Below are positions 33,393 through 43,534 of a stretch of DNA of 64,000 nt, piece by piece (the first letter of the stretch is position 1; every line of letters begins with the position of its first letter). A program made the position numbers and the translations under genes. The stretch is from Lichenifustis flavocetrariae. Its GTDB lineage: Bacteria; Pseudomonadota; Alphaproteobacteria; Rhizobiales; Beijerinckiaceae. The notes below the pieces were generated by a model. The model was not told where the DNA came from. It was given only the letters and a program-made list of their open reading frames with translations, and did not search any database. The stretch lies in the NCBI RefSeq assembly GCF_026130545.1, contig NZ_JAMOIM010000017.1, positions 62,001-126,000 of the forward strand, read 5' to 3'.

Positions 33393-34301
33393 TCAACGGT
33401 TCAGGAGGCCGGCATGACGCAAGGCCGAGTGAATGGCGTCTTGTGTCGTTCCGCCGACCGGCACCATCGGCAATCGTGCCTCCGCGGCCATTCGCCCAAG
33501 AACCGAGAGTGCGTATTTGGGCCCTACGGGGTTAGGTTCAAGGAACAAGGCGACGTGCAGCGGCACAAGCCGGTCCTGGATCTCGAGCGCGGTCGCATAG
33601 TCGCCGCGCAAGCAGGCCTCCTGCATGTCGGCGCAAAGTCGCGGGGCCACGTTTGAACTGACTGAAATACAGCCATGCGATCCCGCAGCCATCGCCGCAA
33701 GTGCCGTCATGTCCTCGCCCGACAATTGAATGAAGTCCGGGCCGAGGAGCTGGCGCTGAGTCGACACGCGGCCCAGATGACTCGTGGCATCCTTCACGCC
33801 GACGATGTTCTTCAGCTCGAACAGGCGCTGCATCGTGTCGATCGACATATCGACCACCGAGCGCGGCGGGATGTTGTAGATGAAAATGGGAATACCGATC
33901 GCATCGTTGACGGCCTTGAAGTGCTGGTACAGCCCTTCCTGGCTGGGCCTGTTGTAGTAGGGCGTCACGACCAGCACGGCCGCGGCGCCGCTGCGTTCCG
34001 CATGGACCGCAAGGTCGATCGCTTCGTGCGTGTTGTTGGAACCCGCACCGGCGATCACGGGAACCCGGCCACGCGCCTCATCGACACAGATTTCGACGAT
34101 GGACCTGTGTTCGGCATGCGTGAGCGTGGGGCTCTCACCGGTGGTGCCGACCGGCACGAGCCCATGTGTGCCGCTGGTGATCTGCCAATCGACGTGTGCA
34201 CGGAAAGCCTCCTCGTCGAAGGCGCCATCCTTGAACGGCGTGACGAGCGCGGTGATCGAGCCCCGGAAGGTCGCAGTCGATATGGCCACTTCAACTCTCA
34301 T
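33393..34301 (-). CDS. dapA: 4-hydroxy-tetrahydrodipicolinate synthase
   Basis: 302 residues. It condenses pyruvate and aspartate semialdehyde in lysine/diaminopimelate synthesis. The Schiff-base Lys is K170 in IVGVKDATS, with the proton-relay Tyr Y142 in FIYNIPPR and the GTTGESPTL loop at 52-60. ATG 34301 has no ribosome site, whereas GTG 34289 (four codons later) has GAGAG upstream and may be the real start. It is divergent from the lytic transglycosylase gene. Confidence 0.95.
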   Translation of the reverse strand: MRVEVAISTATFRGSITALVTPFKDGAFDEEAFRAHVDWQITSGTHGLVPVGTTGESPTLTHAEHRSIVEICVDEARGRVPVIAGAGSNNTHEAIDLAVHAERSGAAAVLVVTPYYNRPSQEGLYQHFKAVNDAIGIPIFIYNIPPRSVVDMSIDTMQRLFELKNIVGVKDATSHLGRVSTQRQLLGPDFIQLSGEDMTALAAMAAGSHGCISVSSNVAPRLCADMQEACLRGDYATALEIQDRLVPLHVALFLEPNPVGPKYALSVLGRMAAEARLPMVPVGGTTQDAIHSALRHAGLLNR

Positions 34302-34457
34302 CTTGGTTCAGGCGGGCTGAAGCCAGTGACGCCGTATCGACGCCGCATTGTTTTGGCTTGTCACCCATGCGCCGAGACTTAACCTCTGTACGAAGCGCTG
34401 AAAAGGGCCGCGACGGTTTCGCTACCATCCGGGCTGGTTAAGACTTCGTATAGAGAG

Positions 34458-36818
34458 ATGCGCCACCTTCGGTTGGATGAGGTCAGGGGTTCTCGTTTGA
34501 AACATCCCTCTCGCGGTTTCCTGAGCGTTGCAGGCGTCGTACTTCTGGCCGGCGCGTCGGTTGCCGCCTACGTGGCTGTGCGTTCGGCGACCGTCAGGCA
34601 CGAGATCGTGACACTGGCGACCTCGGTCGCCCGTGTCGCCGGGTTGCATCCGCCGCCCGCGCCGGACGGCACGATTGCCGTCGCGGCTGTCCCGCATCCC
34701 CTGGCGCCCGGCTTGGTCATGCAGGATGACGGACGCTTCGCTCAGTGGCCGGCGGCCCAGACGGCTGCTCCGCTCGGCCAAGTTCTCGCCAGCGGCAGCG
34801 GTTTCATCGCTATGCCCGCACAGCCACAGAGCCGCGACGCCGGCTTGCGTTCCGACGAGATGGAACGCGCGAGCCTTACATTGCCCGCGGGGGGCGACAC
34901 CGTCGCTCCAACCGTGACCGCGGCGGATTTCGGGACCGCCCACCAAGCCATCGCGCTCTACAGAAAAGGCAGCGTCGCGCCGGGTGACGAATTCGCCAAG
35001 ACGATCGCCGATCCCCTGCTCCGCACGGCGGTCGAGTGGGTCGCGCTGCGCTTCGCCCCCCGCGAGGCCGGTTTGATACGGCTGAAAGCCTTCACGGCGG
35101 TCCATGCGGATTGGCCCACCCTGCCCTGGCTGAAACGCCGGATCGAGGAAATTTCGATCTCCAACCTCCGCGATCCCGTAGGCGTCGAGGCCTGGTTCGG
35201 TTCGGCCGAACCGCAGACGCTGGTTGGCCGGCTCGCCCTCGCACGCGCCGAAATCGCCCAAGGCGAGATGATCGATGGCGTCGCCCGGGTGCGGCACATC
35301 TGGCGCCAGGAGGATTTCAGCACTACCGAGGAAACCGATATACTCAAGGAATTCGGGCCCCTGCTCGGATCGGCCGATCACAAATACCGTGCCGACCGAT
35401 TGCTCTACAAGGAGCAGGTCGGCCCGGCGCTGCGGGCAGCCGCGCTCGCGGGCCCGGAAATCAAGCTACTCGCCCAGGCTCGCGCAAGTGTTATCGGCCA
35501 AGGCGCCGTTGCGGCCATGAACGCCGCGCTGGCGGCGGTTCCAAAGCCCCTCGCGGATGATCCGGGCCTCATCTTTTCCCGCATCCAGAAGGCACGACGC
35601 GCCGGCAACTCGCAGGAGGCGGTCGAGCTCATGGATCGGGCGGACACCGACCCTCAGCGCCTCATCAGCGGCGATGATTGGTGGGTGGAGCGTCGTCTCC
35701 TCGCTCGCAAGCTGCTCGACATGGGCGATCCTCGTGGCGCTTACCGGTTGTGTGCCGGACACACGGCAGCCTCCGACGCGACGGTTATCGAGGCCGAATT
35801 CCATGCCGGCTGGATCGCTCTCCGGTTCCTCAACGAACCAGCCACGGCGGCCACCCATTTCGCAAAGGCGGCAGCCCTGGCCGAGACGCCGATCTCACGG
35901 GCACGCGTCGCCTACTGGCAAGGCCGGGCCGCCGAGTCGGCGGGCAACACTGTGGGTGCGGCAAGCTTTTACAACGAGGCCGCCGCACAGCCGATTTCGT
36001 TTTACGGGCAGTTGGCTGGCAGTCGCCTCGGACGCGACACAATCGCGTTGCGTCAACCGGTTTCGATCGCAACCGGCGATGAGCGCAACGAGGCCATCCG
36101 GGTTGTCGAGCAACTCTATATGATCGGCGAACGGGACATCGCCCTGCCGTTGGCCTTGGAGATCGCGCGCACGAACACGTCCGATGCGCAGGTGGCGGCC
36201 CTGGCCGCGATCCTGTCGAGAGCGGCCGACGCTCGCGGCACGCTGCTGGTCGGCAAATACGCGACGCAACGCGGCCTTGCTCTCGATGAAACCGCCTTCC
36301 CGATCTTCGGCATTCCCGGCTATCAGCCGCTTCAAAATTCAGCCGACCGGGCCGTGGTCTATGCCATCGCGAGGCAAGAGAGCGAGTTCGATCCGCGCTC
36401 GACTTCGGCCGCTGGCGCCAAGGGTTTGATGCAGCTCATCAACGCGACGGCCCGCATCACCGCGAACAAGCTCGGCGTCAGCTACGACGACGCGCGCCTC
36501 GTGAACGACGCCGCCTTCAACGCACAGATCGGCGCGGCGCATCTGGGGCAATTGCTCGCCGAGCAGCGTGGCTCCTATATCCTCACATTCGCGGCCTATA
36601 ATGCGGGCTCCGGCCGCGTGAAGGAATGGATCGATGCCTATGGCGATCCACGCAAGCCGGGAGTCGATCCGGTCGACTGGATCGAGCGCATCCCGTTCAC
36701 GGAGACGCGCAACTATGTGCAGCGCGTTTTCGAGAACCTGCAGGTCTACCGCCACAGATTCAACGAGACCGACAAGCTCCTTGTCGATGCCGATCTCGGT
36801 CAGCGCAAGGGAACCTGA
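34458..36818 (+). CDS. Soluble lytic murein transglycosylase (Slt type)
   Basis: 786 residues. A hydrophobic segment at about 21-40 (GFLSVAGVVLLAGASVAAYV) is a signal anchor. A long helical, superhelix-like region covers residues 130-600. The goose-lysozyme-like SLT domain follows: catalytic E641 in ARQESEFDP, then AAGAKGLMQLINATA and AAYNAGSGRVKEWI. It cleaves peptidoglycan glycan strands in the periplasm to 1,6-anhydroMurNAc products, which is relevant to the MurNAc locus at 12-22 kb. Its stop overlaps the hydrolase start (TGATG). Confidence 0.93.
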   Translation: MRHLRLDEVRGSRLKHPSRGFLSVAGVVLLAGASVAAYVAVRSATVRHEIVTLATSVARVAGLHPPPAPDGTIAVAAVPHPLAPGLVMQDDGRFAQWPAAQTAAPLGQVLASGSGFIAMPAQPQSRDAGLRSDEMERASLTLPAGGDTVAPTVTAADFGTAHQAIALYRKGSVAPGDEFAKTIADPLLRTAVEWVALRFAPREAGLIRLKAFTAVHADWPTLPWLKRRIEEISISNLRDPVGVEAWFGSAEPQTLVGRLALARAEIAQGEMIDGVARVRHIWRQEDFSTTEETDILKEFGPLLGSADHKYRADRLLYKEQVGPALRAAALAGPEIKLLAQARASVIGQGAVAAMNAALAAVPKPLADDPGLIFSRIQKARRAGNSQEAVELMDRADTDPQRLISGDDWWVERRLLARKLLDMGDPRGAYRLCAGHTAASDATVIEAEFHAGWIALRFLNEPATAATHFAKAAALAETPISRARVAYWQGRAAESAGNTVGAASFYNEAAAQPISFYGQLAGSRLGRDTIALRQPVSIATGDERNEAIRVVEQLYMIGERDIALPLALEIARTNTSDAQVAALAAILSRAADARGTLLVGKYATQRGLALDETAFPIFGIPGYQPLQNSADRAVVYAIARQESEFDPRSTSAAGAKGLMQLINATARITANKLGVSYDDARLVNDAAFNAQIGAAHLGQLLAEQRGSYILTFAAYNAGSGRVKEWIDAYGDPRKPGVDPVDWIERIPFTETRNYVQRVFENLQVYRHRFNETDKLLVDADLGQRKGT

Positions 36819-37708
36819 TGCAAGGCACCTTACAGAAAGAGCAAGCGGGCACGAGCCACTTCGTGACATCGCGGGACGGTTTGCGCCTGCATGTGCGTGA
36901 GTATGGTGAGAACGCCTCGACGCAACTCCCGGTCGTTTGCTTGCCCGGCTTGTCGCGCACGGCAGAAGATTTCGACGCTCTCGCGCGATCCCTCGCCGAA
37001 CCGGGTCGGCGGGTTCTCGCGCTCGACTATCGGGGCCGAGGTCTATCGGATTGGGATCGCGAGCCGAAGAACTACGATCTGATGGTCGAGTCGAACGATA
37101 TCGCCGATGTGCTGACGGCGCGCGATGTCCCACGCGCGGTCTTCGTCGGCACGTCCCGGGGCGGCCTGCACATCATGCTGCTTGGGGCCCTGCGTCCGGC
37201 CTTCCTGGCCGCCGCCGTCATCAACGACATCGGTCCGGTGATCGCTCCTGACGGCCTCCGCCGGATCAAAGGCTACATCGGCAAGCTGCCGCAGCCCAAG
37301 GACTGGGCCGAGGCGGTCGACGCCATCAAACGCATTGCGGGTCTCCATTTTACCAGCCTGTCCGATGAGGACTGGCTTGCCTATGCGCGCCTGACCTTTC
37401 GCGAGCAGGACGGTGTCCTCATGTCCCGCTACGATCCAGGATTGATCCACAACCTCGCCGCGATGGATCTCGACGCCATTCCCGAACTCTGGCCACAGTT
37501 CGAAGGACTGAACCACATTCCTCTCCTGATCATTCGCGGCGAGAATTCGGACCTGCTTACGGCGCCGACAGCCGAGGCCATGCTGGCACGTCATCCACAG
37601 GCCACGCTCTTCACCGTGCTGGGACAGGGCCACGCGCCTCTTCTCCTCGACGCGCCGACGATCGGTCGGATCGCCGCCTTCGTGGCTCACTGCGACCCGC
37701 CGCTGTAA
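36818..37708 (+). CDS. Alpha/beta hydrolase
   Basis: 296 residues from ATG 36818, coupled to the transglycosylase by TGATG. The nucleophile elbow is GTSRGG with S113; the oxyanion region LPGLSRTAEDF (42-52) and DYRGRGLSDWD (70-80) are typical of the fold, and the catalytic His is in LGQGHAPLL near the end. No signal peptide, so cytoplasmic. Substrate unknown; relatives are annotated as carboxylesterases or epoxide/haloalkane-type hydrolases. Confidence 0.9.
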   Translation: MQGTLQKEQAGTSHFVTSRDGLRLHVREYGENASTQLPVVCLPGLSRTAEDFDALARSLAEPGRRVLALDYRGRGLSDWDREPKNYDLMVESNDIADVLTARDVPRAVFVGTSRGGLHIMLLGALRPAFLAAAVINDIGPVIAPDGLRRIKGYIGKLPQPKDWAEAVDAIKRIAGLHFTSLSDEDWLAYARLTFREQDGVLMSRYDPGLIHNLAAMDLDAIPELWPQFEGLNHIPLLIIRGENSDLLTAPTAEAMLARHPQATLFTVLGQGHAPLLLDAPTIGRIAAFVAHCDPPL

Positions 37709-37850
37709 AGCTCGCGATCCGATGCGGGCACAATCCTTGGCAAATCTCTAAAGCACTGGCGGCGCGGCCATTTGCCGGCGTTTATGTTCGTCTTAAATGA
37801 GCAGACAAGAGGCGCCGATCTGAGCGCGCCCATGCTCGAGAGGAACGCCG

Positions 37851-38123
37851 ATGAATGCCGAAGCGGGATGGCCGATCAACGTCCGACCGATCTCTCTCGA
37901 AGACCTGGAAAACCTCGGCATTGGTCACGATGGCACGCTGTACTGGGCTGGCAGGCCCATGGTGATGCAGCAGAGATCGATTCTGACATGGCGACAGACT
38001 TTTGTCGCAAGCCTCGTCGTGGTCGTCGCCATTCTTGGCGGCGTGACCGGCAGCACCCTCGTGCTCTCGGGCGGCGGGGGATCAGCCTGCGGATGGGTGA
38101 GGCCTGTCCAGACCACGCCATGA
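37851..38123 (+). CDS. Hypothetical small membrane protein of Hyphomicrobiales
   Basis: 90 residues; GAGGAA seven bases before ATG 37851 fixes the start. The N-terminal 40 residues are soluble (WPINVRPISLEDLENLGI, then GTLYWAGRPMVM), and residues 50-72 form one membrane helix, followed by a Gly/Ser-rich tail with one Cys. The ordered N-terminal motif (W-P-I-N-V-R-P-I and LYW.G.P) suggests a real conserved family. Function unknown. Confidence 0.7.
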   Translation: MNAEAGWPINVRPISLEDLENLGIGHDGTLYWAGRPMVMQQRSILTWRQTFVASLVVVVAILGGVTGSTLVLSGGGGSACGWVRPVQTTP

Positions 38124-38221
38124 CGGCTTTCGACCGCGTCCTCCCGACCGCAGAGCGGGCTCTCGGCGACTCAACCCTCGCTTGTTTTCCCCAAGGCAGC
38201 GACCCTCCCTCAAATCGAGCA

Positions 38222-38250
38222 TTGCAGGCCGCCGGGAAACACCCTATACG
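38222..38250 (+). promoter_or_regulatory. Sigma-70-type promoter of tRNA-Pro(GGG)
   Basis: TTGCAG (38222-38227), 17-base spacer, TATACG (38245-38250); the start would be near 38257, 13 bases before the mature tRNA. Confidence 0.65.
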
Positions 38251-38269
38251 GCCCGAACCGGAAGGTCGT

Positions 38270-38347
38270 CGGAGTGTAGCGCAGCCCGGTTAGCGCACTA
38301 GTCTGGGGGACTAGGGGTCGTGGGTTCGAATCCCGCCACTCCGACCA
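38270..38347 (+). tRNA. tRNA-Pro (anticodon GGG)
   Basis: Acceptor CGGAGTG (38270-38276) pairs with CACTCCG (38337-38343); discriminator A and encoded CCA at 38345-38347. The anticodon stem CTAGT/ACTAG closes loop CTGGGGG, giving GGG. The C1-G72 pair is usual for tRNA-Pro. Confidence 0.96.
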
Positions 38348-38487
38348 TTTGTCTTCCGCACCCCCGGCACGATTGGATTCTTGAATCAGCGTTCGATGTT
38401 CGACCGTCCTAATCAGGACGTGGATCATGACGCGGCGTGAACACGTGGCCGAAGATGCGTGTGCCTTCACGCGTCATGCCTGGGCGC

Positions 38488-39627
38488 CTATTCGACCCCC
38501 AGGCTCGGCTTGCTTTCCCCCACATCCATCGCGTTGCCGCGCCAGACGAAATCGTCGGCGCCCCATCCCACCGCATGCAGCACCGGCAGCGAGAGATCGC
38601 GCAGCAGCCAGATGAACGGTGAGGCCCACGTCACGCGCCAGCCAGCCGCAAGCGCCAGTTGCACCTCGGCGGCCATCCAGATCGCGGCAACGAGCAGACC
38701 GGCCAGAAGGCCGTCGTAATCATAGGACCACGCCGCATAGGCGGTCGCGAGCACCGGCAGCACGCATCCGGTGAGGATTTCCAACGCGAAGAAGGGAGGA
38801 AACGTTTTGCGCCGCAACCGCGCCCAACGCACTTGGCGTGCCCAGACCTCGGCGGCGGTGCGGATGCCGAGCGGTTGTTCGAACGGGGAATCGACAAGAT
38901 GAACGTGCCGCCCCTGGCGGCGCACCAGCTTGGTCGAAGCAGCGTCCTCGGCGATTTCGGCCCCAAGCGCCTCGATCCCGCCATTGCTGTTGAGAAAGTC
39001 ACGCTGCCACAACATCGTCTTGCCCTGCGCGAAGCCGAGCCCAACGGCCTCACCGACATATTGCCACCGCGCCTGCAGGGTGTTGAGGAACCCGCACTCC
39101 ATCTCGGCCCAGAAATTGCCGGGCTGGGAGCCGATCGGCGTGGAGCACACAAGCCCGGTATTCGGTTTCCATGCTGCGAGGCAGCGTTGGAGATAGTCCC
39201 GCGGCATCAGTACGTTCGAATCCGCCATCACGATCCAGGGATGGCGCGCCGCATTCCAGCCCTTGACGCAGTTGTTGAGCTTCGGGTTGGCGCTGATCCG
39301 GTCGTCGCCGAACAGCAGGCGGCTCGGCACATGGGGATAGGCGGCAATGAGGCGGTTGATGAGCGGGACGACCGGATCGTCGGGATCCGCCACGCAAAAA
39401 ATCATCTCATAAGTGGGATAGTCGAGACGGTACGCCGAACGAAGCGTTTCCTCGGCGAAATTGTCGACGCCGCACACAGGTCGAACGAGGCTGATGGCCG
39501 GCGCTTCGGGGGGCGGCGCGAGATGGGTTCGTCGCGCCGGGCAGCGGAATCGAGCGATCAACGTACTGACAAGCTGGACGCCCGTCATAACCAAGGCAAA
39601 GATCGCCGCGCAAAGGCCCAGGGTCAT
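38488..39627 (-). CDS. GT21-type membrane glycosyltransferase (ceramide glucosyltransferase / HpnI-like)
   Basis: 379 residues from ATG 39627, where AGGAA gives a good ribosome site; an upstream ATG at 39684 adds 19 residues. The GT-A fold is followed by D1 (FCVADPDDP), D2 (MADSNVLMP), D3 in IAEDAASTKL and the R-Q-x-R-W motif ARQVRWAR that defines family GT21. Membrane helices lie at the N-terminus and in the last 110 residues. It transfers a sugar to a membrane lipid, a sphingolipid or a hopanoid precursor; without hpn neighbours the acceptor cannot be chosen. Confidence 0.8.
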   Translation of the reverse strand: MTLGLCAAIFALVMTGVQLVSTLIARFRCPARRTHLAPPPEAPAISLVRPVCGVDNFAEETLRSAYRLDYPTYEMIFCVADPDDPVVPLINRLIAAYPHVPSRLLFGDDRISANPKLNNCVKGWNAARHPWIVMADSNVLMPRDYLQRCLAAWKPNTGLVCSTPIGSQPGNFWAEMECGFLNTLQARWQYVGEAVGLGFAQGKTMLWQRDFLNSNGGIEALGAEIAEDAASTKLVRRQGRHVHLVDSPFEQPLGIRTAAEVWARQVRWARLRRKTFPPFFALEILTGCVLPVLATAYAAWSYDYDGLLAGLLVAAIWMAAEVQLALAAGWRVTWASPFIWLLRDLSLPVLHAVGWGADDFVWRGNAMDVGESKPSLGVE

Positions 39628-39882
39628 TCGGTTCCTACTCTCGTCATACCAACCGCCTGGAACAGCGATTAGCGGCCCGCTCACATCGCAGCCTTGGCTT
39701 CAACATGCAACTCGGCCGGTCGGTCCCGCAGGGTCTCAGGAAAATTCGGCTTTCCTGCGTGATCTTTACGAACCATTGACGCTGTCGATCGCGGAAGGGT
39801 CCTCGACGCGCGAAAGAACAAAACATGAATTGCGGAACCGGCCTTACCGCATTAGAACATATCATGAACACAGGAGGCGGAT

Positions 39883-39987
39883 ATGGTTGTTTTCCGAGGT
39901 ATCATCGAGGACATCGTCGAGCTGTCGCTTCTGGCGTCCTTTCTCGGCGCCATCGCGTGCATAGCCCGCGCCTGGTCCGGTGCGTGA
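39883..39987 (+). CDS. 34-residue small membrane protein upstream of dnaE
   Basis: Too short for ordinary gene finding. ATG 39883 is preceded by AGGAGG ending six bases upstream, the best Shine-Dalgarno match in the neighbourhood. The product starts MVVFRGIIEDIVELSLLASF, has one hydrophobic helix (residues 14-30) and ends WSGA. The first part is amphipathic with two acidic residues. It lies 91 bases before dnaE on the same strand, and divergent from the glycosyltransferase. No homologue is known to me; it could be a membrane microprotein or a leader peptide. Confidence 0.6.
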   Translation: MVVFRGIIEDIVELSLLASFLGAIACIARAWSGA

Positions 39988-40078
39988 TAGATGTTGATTG
40001 CCGGCGGCGCGGACTCGACGCAGGGCCCTGCCGAGCCGCAAGGTACAATCCAACGGCCTCTGAGGTGTCCTATCCATC

Positions 40079-43000
40079 ATGACTGCGGCTAACGATCCCG
40101 GTTTCGTCCACCTGCACGTACACACGTCGTTCTCGCTGCGCGAAGGCGCCCTGACGATCGCCAAGCTGACGAAACTCGCCGCAGCCGACCGGATGCCGGC
40201 CCTGGCCATCACGGACACCAACAACCTTTTCGGCGCGCTGGAGTTTTCAGAGAAGCTGGCCAAAGAAGGCATCCAGCCGATCGTCGGATTGCAGGTGTCC
40301 GTCGACTTCGGGGATGGGGCGGCGCTCGGCGGCCGCTTCGATTTGGGCAAAGCGGGGCGCGCTTCGGTCGTGCTGCTTTCGCAGAGCGAGGCCGGATACA
40401 CGAATCTGATGCGCCTCGCGACCCAGGCCTTCCTGGATCCGGAGCCGGGTGAACCCGCAGGCCTGTCGATCGATCGGCTGGCTCACGAATGTGGGGGACT
40501 GATCGCTCTCACCGGAGGGCCGAGCGGCCCGGTCGACACAGCTCTCAGACTCGATCGCGCCGAGGCCGCGAGCGCGAGGCTCAAACGCCTCGTCGACATT
40601 TTCGGTCCTGAGCGTCTCTACATCGAATTGCAGCGGCACGGGATCGACGCCGAACGACAGGTCGAGCCGCAACTGATCGATCTCGCCTACCGGAACGACA
40701 TCCGGCTTGTGGCCACCAACGAACCCTTCTTTGCGAGCCTCAGCGATCACGAAGCGCATGACGCCCTGATCTGCATCGCCGAAGGAGCCGCGGTGGGCAC
40801 GCCGGACCGGCGTCGTCTGTCGCCGGAACATCGGTTCAAGACGCGCGCCGAGATGGTGGCGCTCTTCAAGGATCTGCCTGAGGCGACCGCCAATTCGGTC
40901 GAGATCGCCCGGCGCTGTCATCATCGGCCGCGCACCCGCAAACCGATCCTGCCCCTCTACACGACGCTCGACGGCACGCCGCTCGATGCGGCGCTGTCAT
41001 TGCGCGAGCAGGCCGAAGCGGGGCTCACGGCCCGCCTCGGCGCGCATGGCCTCGCCCCCGGCTTCACGGCGGACGATTACCAGAAGCGGCTCGCCTTCGA
41101 GCTCGACACGATCGTCAAGATGCAGTTCCCCGGCTACTTCCTGATCGTGTCGGACTTCATCAAATGGGCCAAGGCCCAGGAGATCCCCGTGGGGCCGGGC
41201 CGTGGCTCGGGCGCCGGCTCTCTTGTGGCCTATGCGCTCACCATCACCGACCTTGACCCGATCCGCTTCGATCTGCTGTTCGAGCGCTTCCTCAATCCCG
41301 AACGCGTGTCGATGCCGGATTTCGACATCGACTTTTGCCAGGACCGACGCGATGAGGTGATCGCCTATGTGCGCGATCGTTACGGGCGGGACCGCGTGGC
41401 GCAGATCATCACCTTCGGGTCGTTCTTGGCGCGCGGCGTCCTGCGCAATGTCGGCCGCGTGCTGGAGATGTCGCTCGGGCAGGTCGACCGCCTTGCCAAG
41501 CTCGTGCCGCAGAACCCGGCCAATCCGGTGACTCTGGCTCAGGCCATCGAGGGCGAGCCGAAGCTGCGGGAGGCCGCCGAGGAGGACCAGAAGGTGGCGA
41601 ACCTCCTGAGGATCGCCGGCACGCTGGAAGGCCTCTATTCCAACGCCTCGACCCACGCAGCGGGCATCGTGATCGGCGACCGGCCGCTGCACGAACTGGT
41701 GCCGCTCTACCGCGATCCGAAATCCGACATGCCGGCGACCCAATTCAACATGAAATGGGTCGAACCGGCGGGACTGGTCAAATTCGACTTCCTGGGCCTC
41801 AAGACCCTCACGGTGCTCAAGGTTTGCGTGAAACTCATTGCGCAGCGCGGGGTCGCCTTGGACCTCTCGGCGATTCCGCTCGACGACAAGAAAACCTATC
41901 AGATGCTCGGGCGTGGTGAGACGGTCGGCGTGTTCCAGGTGGAAAGCGCGGGCATGCGCAAGGCCCTTGTCGAGATGCGGGCAGACCGCTTGGAGGACAT
42001 CATTGCGCTCGTGGCGCTCTACCGGCCGGGCCCGATGGCGAATATCCCGGTCTATTGCGCCCGCAAGCTCGGAGAGGAGCAGCCCGAATACATTCACGAG
42101 AAACTCGAGCCCGTGCTGCGCGAGACCTTCGGGGTGATCATCTACCAGGAACAGGTGATGCAGGCGGCCCAGGTGCTCTCAGGCTACTCGCTCGGAGAGG
42201 CCGACATGCTGCGCCGCGCCATGGGCAAGAAGATCAAGGCCGAGATGGACGCCCAGCGCGCCCGGTTCGTGGACGGTTGCGTCGCGGGAGGCATTCCGAA
42301 GAACAAGGCCGACGAGATCTTTGATATGTTGGCCAAATTCGCAGACTATGGCTTCAATAAAAGCCATGCCGCCGCCTATGCGCTCATTTCGTACCAGACC
42401 GCCTATCTCAAAGCGAACTTCCCGGTCGAGTTCCTGGCCGCGTCGATGACCCTCGACAAGAGCAACACCGACAAGCTGGCGGAATTCCGCAACGAGGCAC
42501 AGCGTCTCGGCATCAAGGTGGAGCCGCCGTCGGTCAACAAGTCCGGCGTGGATTTCGAAGTGCCGCGGGACGGGCCTCCGGCGATGCGCTATGCGCTTTC
42601 GGCCATCAAGGGGGCCGGCGAAGGGCAGATGAGGGCGATCGTCGCGGCGCGCGGCACGAAGCCTTTCACCTCGCTCGACGATTTCGCGCGGCGGGTGAAC
42701 CCCCGCGAGGTCAACAAGAAGGCGCTCGAAACGCTGGTGGCGGCCGGCGCCTTCGACGATCTCGAACCCGACCGCGCCAAGGCGGCGGCGGCCGTCGAAC
42801 CGATGCTGGCGCTCGCCAACCGCACGGCGGACGATATGTCGGCCGGGCAAAGCGCCCTCTTCGGCCACGACGGCGGCAATTCGCTGAAACTTCCCAAGGT
42901 CGCTCCCTGGTCGGCCGCACAGCGCCTGCGCAAGGAATTCGAGGCGGTCGGGTTTTTCCTGTCGGGTCACCCGCTCGATGAATACAAGGACGTGCTGGTG

Positions 43001-43534
43001 CGGATGCGCGCCAAGCCCTGGGCGCAATTTGCCCGCAGCGTTAGAGCGGGCGGCGCCGCGAGCGATCGTATCGCGGTCACGGTGCTCGACCGGCAGGAGC
43101 GGCGGACGAAATCCGGCAATAAGATCGGCATCGTCGAGCTGTCCGATCCGACCGGGCAATTCGAGGCGATCCTGTTCTCAGAAGCCCTGAACGACTATCG
43201 CGACCTGCTTGAGAAGGGCGCCGCCGTGCTCGTGACGATTCAGGCCAGCGCCGACGGGGATGAGGTTCGGGCTCGCATCACGGCGGTGGAACGCCTCGAT
43301 GAAGCCGCGGCGCGTGTGCAAAAGGGACTTCGCATCCATGTGAGCGACGAGGAGGCTCTTCCGGTCATCGCGCGTTGTCTCACCACCAAGGGCGATCGCG
43401 AAATCTCGATCGTCGTCGACCTCGAGGGCCGCCGTCGCGTCGAGGTGAAACTTCGCGACCGTTTTCAGGTTACACCCGATATGGCGAGCCAATTGAAGGC
43501 CACCGTCGGGATCCTGGCCGTGGACAGCCTGTGA
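40079..43534 (+). CDS. dnaE: DNA polymerase III alpha subunit
   Basis: 1151 residues. Replicative polymerase catalytic subunit. The N-terminal PHP domain starts HLHVHTSFSLREGALTI. The catalytic acids lie in PDFDIDFCQDRR (D416 and D418); helix-hairpin-helix and OB-fold domains follow (IAVTVLDRQERRTKSGNK near 1000). The stop overlaps thiL as GTGA. Length is typical for type DnaE1. Confidence 0.96.
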   Translation: MTAANDPGFVHLHVHTSFSLREGALTIAKLTKLAAADRMPALAITDTNNLFGALEFSEKLAKEGIQPIVGLQVSVDFGDGAALGGRFDLGKAGRASVVLLSQSEAGYTNLMRLATQAFLDPEPGEPAGLSIDRLAHECGGLIALTGGPSGPVDTALRLDRAEAASARLKRLVDIFGPERLYIELQRHGIDAERQVEPQLIDLAYRNDIRLVATNEPFFASLSDHEAHDALICIAEGAAVGTPDRRRLSPEHRFKTRAEMVALFKDLPEATANSVEIARRCHHRPRTRKPILPLYTTLDGTPLDAALSLREQAEAGLTARLGAHGLAPGFTADDYQKRLAFELDTIVKMQFPGYFLIVSDFIKWAKAQEIPVGPGRGSGAGSLVAYALTITDLDPIRFDLLFERFLNPERVSMPDFDIDFCQDRRDEVIAYVRDRYGRDRVAQIITFGSFLARGVLRNVGRVLEMSLGQVDRLAKLVPQNPANPVTLAQAIEGEPKLREAAEEDQKVANLLRIAGTLEGLYSNASTHAAGIVIGDRPLHELVPLYRDPKSDMPATQFNMKWVEPAGLVKFDFLGLKTLTVLKVCVKLIAQRGVALDLSAIPLDDKKTYQMLGRGETVGVFQVESAGMRKALVEMRADRLEDIIALVALYRPGPMANIPVYCARKLGEEQPEYIHEKLEPVLRETFGVIIYQEQVMQAAQVLSGYSLGEADMLRRAMGKKIKAEMDAQRARFVDGCVAGGIPKNKADEIFDMLAKFADYGFNKSHAAAYALISYQTAYLKANFPVEFLAASMTLDKSNTDKLAEFRNEAQRLGIKVEPPSVNKSGVDFEVPRDGPPAMRYALSAIKGAGEGQMRAIVAARGTKPFTSLDDFARRVNPREVNKKALETLVAAGAFDDLEPDRAKAAAAVEPMLALANRTADDMSAGQSALFGHDGGNSLKLPKVAPWSAAQRLRKEFEAVGFFLSGHPLDEYKDVLVRMRAKPWAQFARSVRAGGAASDRIAVTVLDRQERRTKSGNKIGIVELSDPTGQFEAILFSEALNDYRDLLEKGAAVLVTIQASADGDEVRARITAVERLDEAAARVQKGLRIHVSDEEALPVIARCLTTKGDREISIVVDLEGRRRVEVKLRDRFQVTPDMASQLKATVGILAVDSL

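Noticed and set aside
37772-38293. 173-codon plus-strand frame overlapping the small membrane gene and tRNA-Pro
   Set aside because: It runs into the tRNA and is out of frame with the gene that has a good ribosome site.
40997-42097. 366-codon minus-strand frame inside dnaE
   Set aside because: Antisense of a well-conserved polymerase region.
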